From: Parasteatoda lunata
Taxonomy: Eukaryota > Arthropoda > Arachnida > Araneae > Theridiidae
Reading direction: 5' to 3'
Length of the DNA: 64,000 nucleotides
Assembly (NCBI GenBank): GCA_949128135.1
Contig: OX421975.1
Coordinates: forward strand, 54,551,668-54,615,667
Every line of letters starts with the position of its first letter. Position 1 is the first letter of the stretch. The translations under genes and the position numbers were made by a program. The notes beneath the pieces were generated by a model. It made no database searches. It was not told the DNA's origin and worked only from the letters and a program-made list of their open reading frames with translations. Of this stretch, positions 1 through 12,300 are shown in pieces.

Positions 1-239
1 ATTAAATTTGAAGTGTTATTATTAATTTTTTGAATGTTTTATTATTTGTTACGTCATATTAATCTGTAGTAGATATAGTACCTCAGAATAATAATTTTCA
101 TATACATTATTAAACTTGAATTTGTTAAATAATTAATTTGTTGTTGTGCATTAATTTTTAGCTCAAATTGTATGTTATTCTTTTTAAATTTTGTTCTTTA
201 TTAGCTTTAATTTACTTCAAGCTAAAACTCTCTTTTTAG

Positions 240-3200
240 GGTGAACGAATTGAAAAAGACTCTATCTATAACAGTTGAAGAACGAAATAAATTTGCTCTT
301 TCATCAAATGAATTGGAAATTAGAAACAAAGAACATCTTGAAGAGAATGAAAAAATTTTATGCAAAGAAAGAAAAGTATACATATTTTCTTTACAATTGC
401 AATTGAATGATTTTAATTTTTAAAAAAATAAATTTAAAATTTAATTTAAAAAATTTACTAATTAAATAAAATAATTTAAAACAAAATAACAAATAAATTA
501 AATAAAAATGTAACGAACATAATAAATTAAAAATTTAATTTAAATTAGTTTAATATTTAATTTAGTGTTTTTAAGATTTTAAGTATCTTTAGAAAAATGT
601 TTTAAAAATATTTTATGTATTATCATAATTAATGGAAGTTAACAAAATATTAATCCTATTTTAATTAAAATTTAAACATAGTTTTGTTCTTTTCTATTTC
701 AAATTTTAAAATAAATTCAAATTTTTTTAAGAATAGTTTTTTATGATCTCATTCAGTTTAAAGGTTTTAGAAGTTGTTGTTACACTGAAAATTCAGTCCT
801 TTTCATAATCATTAGCCTAGATGGATTAATTTTTCATTGATTTTTAATTTCAAATTTTACTATTCTTGAACTTGGAATGTTTGACTAAATTTTCAATCAC
901 ATTCTTGGAACTTTATTTTCTCACATTTTAAAATAAACCCTCTATTAAAAGATAGTTCATGTAGAATAATCTTTTTTCTTGAATCTGACATATTTTGTCC
1001 TTATGATAATTGATTAATAGTTGTCACCAATTTTTTTAAAAATATTTATTGCTGGAAATTTTTGTTGTAGAAAATAACTTTCTTTTATTGAATGTCATTT
1101 TAAGTTCTGGAAGCTTTTTTACAAATTGTTTAATAAAGCTTACAAATTATTTGTAATTTTCATGTATGCTATAGTCTTTTATTCCTACTTACTCTTGTTT
1201 GCTTTTTATTTTACAAGGTTTTAACTGCATTTGAATTAAAAATATTTTAATGATTTTTTTTTAAATATTTAAATTGTAGAAGTTTCAATTTTTCTTTAAC
1301 TTTAAAAAGGTAATAATTTATAACTTCATGTGTTTGAATGTTTGTTTAAAGGAAGTGGTGTTTTATGTACAATTTTATATTTGTCGATATAAAATTATTT
1401 AACAATTTCATATACTTATTTTATCTCTTAGATGAAAGAAGAATTAGAGGAAAGGCTGCAGAAAGAAATAGGTTCTCTTAAACAAGAAAATTCATTTTTT
1501 AAGAATCAGGTACACAAAGTAAAAATACTTTATTGTGGAATTTAAAAATTCGTAACTTCTTAAATTTTTATTATTCAATTTTTAAATTTTTATTGAAAAA
1601 TTATCTGTAATTAAACAAAACAAGTCAAAATTATCAAAAATGTTTTTTTAGAAAATTTTCAAAAACAATAAACATTATTGTAGTGAATAATTATGGTAAA
1701 ATTATTAAGTTGTCAAAGATGAAAGTTGAAGTTTATAATGTTGCCAAATTTAACAGTTAATATTTAATCATTCATTTTTTTGGGGGGAGGGGGGGTAGAG
1801 AAATTACAAATTTTTCCTGTTTGGTTACACATCTCTCAAATTGCAAATGTGCCTAAAATATAAGGTCAATAATCAACTAAAAGTTACCATAGAGACTGAC
1901 CCTCCTCAGACTGTTACATTGGAAATATAGTGCAAGAATAGGACGAAATGATAGAAAAACTTAAGAAAAACAATCTAAATTGGTTTACAAATTGGCTCTT
2001 ATCTTATTTCATGACAATCCTAGACCACACTATTCTCAAATGTCCATGGTAAAATTACAGGAATTGCAATCAGAACTTCATTATCATCCACATTAACCAG
2101 GTTTAGTCCCCACTAAAAATTACTTCTTTCTTAATTTGATTAATTTTTTCATAGAAAATAATGTGATTTCAGTTGAATTTTGTCAGGTTTTTATACTATT
2201 GGTCTAATGGTTGATGCATTCTTTAATGAATAACATAATATCCATATTTATAAATTATAAACCTACCTTGCCTATTTTTCCTCAAGCTTCACTCTTTAGA
2301 ACTTATAATAGAATTTTTTAAAAAATTATCTTTAAATATACTTATTACTAAATTGTATAAAATTATTTTTTCATGTTACAGTTTTTTATTTTTTTTATTT
2401 GTCTTTTTTTAATTACACATGTAAATGTTTTTATAAGATTTTACATTTTCTATTTGTTCTTGTTGTAATTCATTTTTTGCACTTAAATAATTGTTTTTAC
2501 CTTTTTAGATTCATGATTTAAAAGACTTACAATTACATCATGAAGAGAAGATTACTAAATTGCAATCTACTGTTAAAAAACTTGATACACAATTTAAAAC
2601 TGAACATGATGCTTATGAAGGTATGCAATTTTTCATATTTTATTTTTAAATTGTAAATTATTATCAACATTTTATTCTTTTTTTTTTCATAAAAGAAATA
2701 ATAAAAATCAGTTATGAGAATAAAATTAAAAGCATCAATTTGAACATTTTTCTTATAAATTATTGGGGCACATATTTTTTTCTCAACATGATGAATTGAA
2801 ATTCTCTTATTAAATGCTTTTATTGTTACTGTTGAACTGAAACAAATTGATATCCAATAATATTTTTAACTTCTTAATTCCAACAGCTTCTCAGTTTTTA
2901 GAATTCTTTACAGTTCTGATATTAATCTATTTTTAGTTAATTTGTATTCTTTTTCCCCCAACTTTTTTGTCACAGAGTCTTGTTTTCTCTTGACTTCTTT
3001 TTTCAACTGTGGTACTCAATTTATGCAAAATATTTTTTTAATAAACCAGGGTAGCCTGCCTGGTAGGTAGGGCGTTAGTCCCATGTCCAAGAGCTAATGA
3101 GTTCGATCTCCGCTGGCCAAAGTTTCCCAATGTACAAATTGGTGATTGATGCATACTTATATCTATTGGAGTCACAAAGTCCTTCAAGGTCCAATAACAA

Positions 3201-6200
3201 ATCAATACTTCTGAGGGTACTGGATTGGAGATTAATCATGTACTGGTTCAGGTCAGAATTATGATCTTCGAATGGATGGTGTGTGAAGGCCCCTGTAAAA
3301 CGGCTGTGACGTAAATGTGTAGCAGAAGTCTAATTGTCGGCCATAGGTAGCGCCACTAGGAAACTAGAAGAAGTGTACTCTGCCTTAAAAATAGGCTTGT
3401 CTCTATTGACAAATAGCATAAGAAAACAACAATTTTTTCAGCAGACTTTAAGTGGTTATATGAATATAAAATAGAACAAAATAGAAATAAAAATATATTA
3501 TATCAATTAAATAGAACATCAAATATTAAGGACGTTACTGCTCTTCTGTAATCATGTAAAATAAGGATACAATTGTGATTTTTACTTATCAAAATGTTTT
3601 GTTCTTTTTGAAAGATTTGTCATGCATGTTAAATCTTAAAAGACTTGTCAATCAATTAATCTATCTGTTGTATTAAATATGTATAATACATTTTTACTAT
3701 TATTATTATTTTTTTAATAATTTGTGTACAATATTTTAGTAATTTCATTATAAGCTTTTATTTACTGTGAAACGTTATGTCGCTACTATAAATAAGTATC
3801 AAATTTCTAATATATTTTTTATATAATTTTTCAATAATGCAAATGTACAGTTCAGAATTTATATTTATAATCATTCTTTGCTCATAAACATGAAATTCTT
3901 ATCTTAATTATATATATATATATATATGCAGGGTCATTCATAATTCCCTCCACCAGTAGACGTCATTTTTCTTTACTACAACTGGCTTCAGTGGTTCTTG
4001 TTACTGTCATCTACCGGTAACTGCTTAATTAAAACTTGAATACTTTCGGAAAAATTTCATATGTTTTTTTTGGCCATATTCGTCTTCGTTTTTTTACTAT
4101 AACGCTTCGAAACCCCGGGGGGAATTATGAATAACCCTATGTATATATATAATGTATAATTTCTAATTCTATCTTGAGTATCTTTAAAACTTTTTTTCAT
4201 ATTGTCTACAATTTATATTATAAACAAAGAAAGATCTTTTTTCTATTTTCAGAACAATTATTATTTTTGAAAGAGCAACATTCTGAAATACTGCGAGAAG
4301 AAAAGTTGTTACACCGAAAGGAGGTGAGAATGTTTTATCAAATAGTATTCACATTACGTTTTGCATTCATTTTGTTTAAAATTTAATTATTGTAAATGAT
4401 TCAGTTAACATATTTTTCTTCTTTGAATTTTTTTTAACATTCTGGTGAAATCATTGTCTTCTTTCACACTTTTAGTTTTGAAAAATTTAGACAATTTAGA
4501 AAGCCTGGAAAAATTTTAAATTTTTAGATTATTACTCATATTTTTTTGAAATGATAAGAGACAATTTTTTTAGTTATTTTAAAAATTATTCTAATTATTT
4601 TTTACTGTAGTTCTTTTTTAATACATCACATGAATTTTAGTGCATCATGTGATTTTAACAAATGATGTGCATAATTTTTATAATTTTATTTGAAACATAA
4701 TTTTTGTTTTATCTGAGGGAACGTTTCTTCTTCTTTGGCTTATCAGCTCACTCCTTAAGCATAGTGAAATTTCAAGACAGAAAGAAGTGCTCTTGTGTGT
4801 ATACCTAGACAATATTAGGTATTTTTACATAAAATATTCAATCTTTAAGGTGGGATTAAAATAATGGGGACAAGTAATTTTTCAAAGAATGAGCAATTCA
4901 TGCAGGCAAAATGAATTCCATGCTTTCTGCAGTTTACTTGAACGGAAAAATAGAATTTATAGAATTTAACTAACGGGAAAATAGAATTGAATGAATTAAA
5001 CAAATGCACCAAAATTAATAACATAATATTTGTTAAATTATTAAACCAAATTAGTCAAGTTGTTATTTGTCCTTATCCTCTAATTGTCTGATGGAGTCAG
5101 ACAAGATCAAGTAGGTTGTTGACCCTCAAAAAGTCGATGACAAGAAATGGAATGGCGTATAGGTCCTCCTTGGAAAGGCCCAAGCAGTCAAGGATATGTT
5201 CAGCAGAGGCCTGCTGGGCTTCACATTTTGACCAGATTGCATAAGTCATTCTTCTTTCAAAGTACGATTCGTGTGTCCACTTGCCAATCTGGAAATTGCT
5301 GTTTGAGTCGCTCTATCACCTATATGATCAAGTGAAGAGCCCGGTTCCTTGGCCGCATACCAGTAGTGAGAGGGGTTGATAGATGGCTTTTGATTTTGGA
5401 CTGAATCTCTGAGTAGGTAAGGGCTGAGGACGAAGGTGTTGAATGACTACGGCCCTTCTTGGCCAAGCGATCCGCTTGCTCATTGCCAAAAATGTCAACG
5501 TGGGATGGTATCCACTGAAGATGAACGTAGTGGTACTTTGGAATAAGTTGAAGTTTAAGAAGGATGGAGATGCTTGTTTTGTCTCCAACTTTAGTCCAAT
5601 TGTGTAGGTGTTGAAGGGAGCTGCGACTGTCCGACAGGATCCAAAGATCTCCAAAGTCACTCTGGTTGAAGTAAATTAAACAAACAAGTAAAATACAAAT
5701 AATACAAACAAGTAATTATTCAAATTGTAGTTAAATAAAATTACACAAATTAGTAATAGATATTGAAAAATTATAATGGCAATAATGCTTTGGAACTTGA
5801 AAAATGAAATAAATAAATATTACTTACATAGGAAACAATATCACACCTGTTATGAGTCTTGAATGATATATATTTTATGAAACGTTTATGTATATGTATG
5901 TGGTCATAAAGTAATAGAATTATTTTCTCATATTGGTAACAAAATACGTAAACAATCTGGCCTAGAACTACATAGAACTGGCTAGAATCAAGAAATGAGA
6001 GTTGCTGAGATCCTTAAATTCTCTCTTTGTTGTCTCCTAACTCCAAAATTTACAATTATATATATAAAAGACGCGATGGCTCAGGGGATAGAGGGTTCGA
6101 CTTCCAATTCGGCGAACCGGGTTCGAATCCCAGTCGATACGAATTCTGCATCCAGCTTGCACCGACCACTGTGCAGATGTGAAATATTCTCAGTGGTAGA

Positions 6201-9200
6201 CGGAATATGGGTTAGAGTCCCCTTGCCGTCAGACTAACTGTGGGAGGTTCCCGTGGTCTTCCTCTCCATGTAACGCAAATGCGGGTTCGCTCCATTAAAA
6301 AGTCCCCCGCCAAGGCAAATTTCTCCCAATACTCGATCCAGGAGTTCCCTTGTCTTCTGGATTAGATACAAAATTACAGAGTTGAACATTAGTAGTCATA
6401 AACTCATAAAATTGGGTCGGCTGTTCAACGACGGTTATAAATTAAAAAAATTATATATAAAGGAAATTTTATTGATTTTCAAGATAGCCTTCTGTTATGC
6501 TTCTTAAGATTAGTGACCTTGCTCATGTATTCCACCCAAAATTTTGTTTTCAACCCGAAATACTACCCTTATTTTTATCTATATTGATACTATGCTTTAT
6601 TTTAAAATTTTATTATCTTTTTTTTTTGTTTTTATACACTTTACAAGTACATAATACAATAGAGAATTTAAAACTGTTCTCCCCACACAGTCATATGAAG
6701 CTAGACTTAAATGTCTTAGAATCCAATGAGCAAACTTATATTAGATATAAATCTGAAAGGAGCTAGGAAAACAATTTTGGGGGTTGAGGAATATGCCAAG
6801 CAGAAAGTGTGCTGCACCCTCCCTCTAGTAAAATTTATATTAATTTTGAAAATGAATAGAATTCTTTTATAATAAATAAGATATGACCATCACTAATTAA
6901 TTTGACACAATTATCTCTGTTTCAAGAGAAATTTAAACTTTGCAACAACTGTGTACAGTGTTTTAACTAGAGAAATATATACTTCTTTCCAGTGATGGTC
7001 TTACTTATCTCAGTTTTGTGTTTTTAAAACAGAATAGTATTGTTAAGAAAATAATTAGTCTAGCTTATTGCATTTATTTTCAAGACACTTTTTCATTTTA
7101 AAATATGATCTTAGAGTTTCATTATGACATTATTGTGCGATTATGTTATATAAAAAAACATTTTCCTCTTTATTTCAGCTTACAAAGCTCAGAGAAGAAT
7201 ACTTAGAAGTTGAAAAGAATTTACAACAAAAGATTTTATTGTTAGGAACTCAAAAATCAGAACTGGCTGAAGTATGTATATATCTTTCTCTTTAAAAAAT
7301 ATAATTGTAACAGTTCCTGTAAATGTTTTAATTTTTTTGATAGTAAAATTAATTTAAAATTCTTTGTTATAAAATGGTTATTGCTTTTATATTTTTTACT
7401 CACTTGTATCATCTTTATTATAACATGAGAGTCTTAAATATAATATATATACTCCCAATTTCCATTGTAATTATAAACCATAATCATTATTTATTAAAAA
7501 AGAAACAATTTGCATTTTTTAAAAAATGTCTTAAGGACATAATTTAGAAAGATATAGTATTTTATGTGTGAATTATTTTATAAATAAAAGTTCCTACCCA
7601 TTTCTGATCTTTAGCATTTTTTTCCTGTTTTTCATTCATTTTTAAATCTCATTTTTCTTACACGTCAGTTACATTTTTAGAAAATTGTTTGAGATGTAAA
7701 GCTGGATCTTCATTTATAAATATTTTTATATAATTTAAAAAATAGTGTTGGTTAAATTTTAAAATTTGTGCGTATTAAGACTATTATGACTCATAGCAGT
7801 AAAACCAGTTTTCTAGTTGTTTAACACTTATCTTTCTATACTATAACATATTGCATTAATAATCAAGAAATTGAAATTTTGCACATTTCTATTTGCCAAA
7901 GGATTAGACTATAATTATTAAATTATCATTTTAAGCCACATATTAAGAAAAAAATAGATGGCTAATTAACTTAACATTGGATGATTATAAGAAATGAATT
8001 GTAAACTTACATAACTTAGTAAAATTTAAACACTTTAAGTTAACACTTGAGCACAATAATTTTGTTATGCTGTTTTTAAACAAAATCTTCTTTACAAATT
8101 TTTTAAAGATATGTGATGCAATAATACATGTGCAAGGTGGTTATAATGAAAACTACCTTTTTAGGACCTACATTGATTTCATTTTTAGTGGTGGATTTTG
8201 ATGTATGTGCATTACATGAAACATGGATAATTAATCCATTAGAAGAAAGGTTCAAATTTTGATCACCAAGGAAGAAAAAAGTGTAAATAAAAAGCAAAGT
8301 ACACAAATTGGAGACATATAACGTTGTTTAATCAAAGTATATGTTCAATCATAAAACAAAAAGATTCAACAATAAACACAAGTATGCCACCTTTATACAT
8401 GCTTTCTATTCAGTTTCATTTGAAACTTGCTGCACATTTCTAGCTTCCCAGTCTATTCAAAATTAGTAATTATTTTCCCCAGTTGTTTATTCTGAAATGC
8501 TCATGTCATAGAATAATTTCATGACAGTAGTTATTTGCTTTTTAAATCACTCCAAATGTATTAACATCCTTTCTCTAGCATGAAAAGCGCCATCTTTCCG
8601 TTGAAATGTTATCTATTTTCGTAAGGTTTCTTTTCCTGCAATTCATACAATGTATATACCAAGTTTCATCAACACCTGTCCTCAGGAATAAACACTGTTT
8701 ATTTAAATAAAACAACATTAACTATACCTTGTACATTACAAAACCTTTTCATAATTATTTACTATTTCTTAATAACTATTCAATTTAACTATTTACTATT
8801 AGTAAATAATTATTTACTATTACTTAGTAATTATTTACTTAATCTGCACACAAATATTAAAATATAACAAAATCTTTTACAGCACTGATTGAAATTTGAT
8901 TTGTGGTCATTAATTTTTTAATGAAAGGTTTTCACTTACAGTTTTGTAAAATAAATTTTGGTTTGTGTTGTTATCCTAAACTATTTGATAAAAATTTCTC
9001 AAATTTTTTGTGTACTTTTAAATTTTTGAGTGAAAGAGTGAAAGAAATTGTTTGTGAAGTTGAATAACTTCTATTGCTATTTATCTTGCAGGAATTAAAA
9101 GAAAGCAGAGTGATACTTTTAACTGAGAAATCTAAAGCTGAAGAAATATTGCATCAGACTGAAAAGAAAATGAAGTCTGAGCACGTAAAAATGAGTTATT

Positions 9201-9366
9201 TATATATTTTTCTCTTCTTTCATTTTATCCGTAATATATTTTGTTTATTTTGTCCCCTTCAATAAATTTCTTAGATTCTATGGAACTTTTAAACTTGTTG
9301 ACAGTATAATGATTATTGTTCTATTATGTTTGTTATTGCTATTATACTTTTACATCATCATTTACC

Positions 9367-9397
<31 letters not shown>

Positions 9398-12300
9398 AAG
9401 ATCAGCACTCAATGATGTTAAAATTTCTCAATTATCAATTTCTTTTCAGTATGTTTTAAAATTTTTCATCTGAATTTACAGTTTGTATCTGTTTTTTAAA
9501 TATTGATTGCGGTGAAATGACATGATATATAAATGCATCATAATTAAATTGTAGAGAATACTTTTACAGTTATAACTGATTTTATGAAATAATTGCTCAA
9601 GTTTTTCTTTCTTTTTTTTTTTTTTTTTAAATATTTTCACACCATTATTTGGTTTAATTTTGAAATTCATGTCTATAAATTTATACTGTAGAAAGGGTAA
9701 TTTTAATTTCAATTATTATTATTTTTTACAATCCTTTGCATTTGTATTAATGTCTTGTTAAAGTTACTATGAATTGTAAATATTTTTTTTTAAATTATAG
9801 CAGGCAATAAATAAATAATAATATTTTCTTTTCACTGAATTTCTGTAAACTGTGTAATAGCATAAAAAACCATCTTAAAGAAATAAAAATTTCTTAATTC
9901 TAGGTGGTCTAGTAGAATATAATCCAAATGTATTATAAAAGTTTGTTTAAGTAGTTATAATCACACAATATTTTCATTTCTAACAGCTATTCATAAATAA
10001 AAGAATGTTTTCCTAAATATTATAAATTTTTAGATATTCTGGTTAGAAAAAAATTTTTTTTTTTTTAGGAAATCTTGAAGACCCAAATGGAAGAAAGAAT
10101 TAAAATTCTTGAAGATGTTAACAAGAATCAAGAAGTATGTGCAGCATTTTTCCTGTTTATGTATTTATAAATTTTATAATAATATAATTGTTTTTTCTCT
10201 ATTCATTTTAAAATTAAGAAATTATAAATAGTAAAATTGCAAAAAATTTTTATGCAGATTGTCCATTTTAAAATTTTTCCCAGTGTCAAATGGTCCCGGA
10301 GGAAAGAAAAATACCAGCATAAATTAATAATTTAATGCATCTGAGTTATACATTCCTCTACAATAATGGACCAAATACCAACAGATTAACATTAATTTAA
10401 ATAGGTATTCGAGGTATTTTTTGTGATAAAAACTGCCATTTGACATTTGTTCGTTGTTTCCAGAAAATTGTATGTCAACAACTTACTTAAACAATTGGGT
10501 CATGTCCCTCAATCGATCTGGTAATTTTTGGAATTTACAAATTTAATTTCCAATACCACAAAGCTCCCTATTTTGCCACGAAGCCGCGGTGGTTCAGGAA
10601 ACAGAGCGTTTATCTTCCAACAAGGTCACCCAGGTTTGAATTCCAGCGGTGATTGATTTGAATTCTGCTACCGGATCACGCCGGCCACAATGTTGACATG
10701 AAATATCCTCAGTGATAGATGGATCAGGGTTTAGAATTCCCCTGTTGTCAGGCTAACCATGGGAAGTTTTATTTTCCATGTAACACAAATGCAAAAAAAA
10801 GAAAAAAACCCATCAAAATGTCCTCTACAAAGGGTACTTTCTCCCAAGCTTGATCTAGGAGTTCCTTTCTCTTCTGTGTAGGATTCAGAATTGCAAGGTT
10901 AAAGTTGAACATTGATAGCTGTAAACTTAGAATTGGGTTGGCTCTTTAACACCATTCTTCTTTCTTTTACTCTTAGCTGTTTTTTGTGAAATCAATTTAA
11001 TTCCATAGCTTTGTATGGTTTAATTAGACACCGGTTTTGAAATGTACTCATCATTATGTCCTGTTAATGTTAAATAACAAGCATGAATGTTAACGTAAAA
11101 CCAAAGAGAAGTAAATCAAATGATACTTTAGAATAATGTTTTTAATAGTACTAGATAGTTAAGTCACACGAGAATCACGATGGCCAATAAGTGTTTTTAT
11201 GGTCTAAGAAAATATCTTTAGTCAAGCCTAATAAAAAGAAAAACAAAACTGTTACTCTATAAATGTCTTATACGATCAGTGCTTACATACGCATGCGAGA
11301 CCGGGACAATGACCCGTGGAGATGAAAATATGATTGCTAGATTTGAGAGAAAAATACTGCGAAGCATTTTTGGTGGAATAAGTAAAAACGGTACCTGGCT
11401 TAGAAGATCAAACACGGAACTTTGCGAAACATATAAAGAACCTGATGTCAATAAATTTATCAAAATTCAAAGGAATAAATGGGCAGGCCACATTATAAGA
11501 ATGGAGGATAGCAGGACAAAAAAAAAAAGTTTTCAGTGCCAGGCCAACAGGTACAAGAAAAAGAAGACGGCCAAACCTAAGATTTTTGGACTGCTTTGAA
11601 AAGGACCTACAAGTTTTAAAGATAATAAACTGGAGAACCTTGGCTAAGGGAAGAATGTCTTGGTATAGGCTTGTTGAGAAGGCCAAGGCCCATACTGGGC
11701 TGTCGTGCTAGTGAGAAGAAGAAGAGAAAGTATCGTATTGTCTTATTTCCAAGAACAATTTTGTGCTAAAAGACCAACTACAAAACTGAATTATGTTATT
11801 TTTTTCCCCTCCGATGGAGTTTTTTTCTTTATTTAACATGAATAAGTATTAATGGTACATTATTATTATTATTTTTATTAGGACCTGTTGAAACAACATC
11901 TACAGTCTATGTATACATTGAAAACTAACTTGACAGCGTTAGACCTAGCCTTGGCTGAAGAAAAACACCGTGAACAGCATTTAGAACAGGTTTATCTTTT
12001 GACTATTTTTAAAAAAAAAAAAATCCTAAATATGTTTCATATTTTGTACAAAAGTATTATTCTAAAATTAAATAATGATTCATGCATTCTTTTATAATTA
12101 ATTTTTATCATCCATGAGTATTGTTATTAGAATTCATTAGTTATTAATTTATTGCAGATTAAAAATTATTTTTCAGATATTAAAAAGTGCATACTTTAAA
12201 AATGTTTCTAAAATTCATATTTTTTGCTACCACAAATTAAAAATTTTATTAAAAATGTCATATTACTATAAATATAAGTATTATTATATTTTTTGGCTGA

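Noticed and set aside
5147..5335. 62-codon plus-strand open frame
   Set aside because: It is a shadow of the minus-strand retrotransposon RNase H region.
6110..6135. tRNA gene suggested by an exact box B
   Set aside because: The rest does not fold into a cloverleaf and is followed by a SINE body and tail shared with other copies.
5995..6237. 80-codon open frame
   Set aside because: It lies over the tRNA-derived SINE head and body, so it is not a gene.
8400..8700. Possible minus-strand mariner fragment
   Set aside because: A short stretch (GVDETWYIHCMN) recalls the mariner 'GDETW' motif, but neighbouring sequence shows no further family blocks in any frame, so support is too thin.
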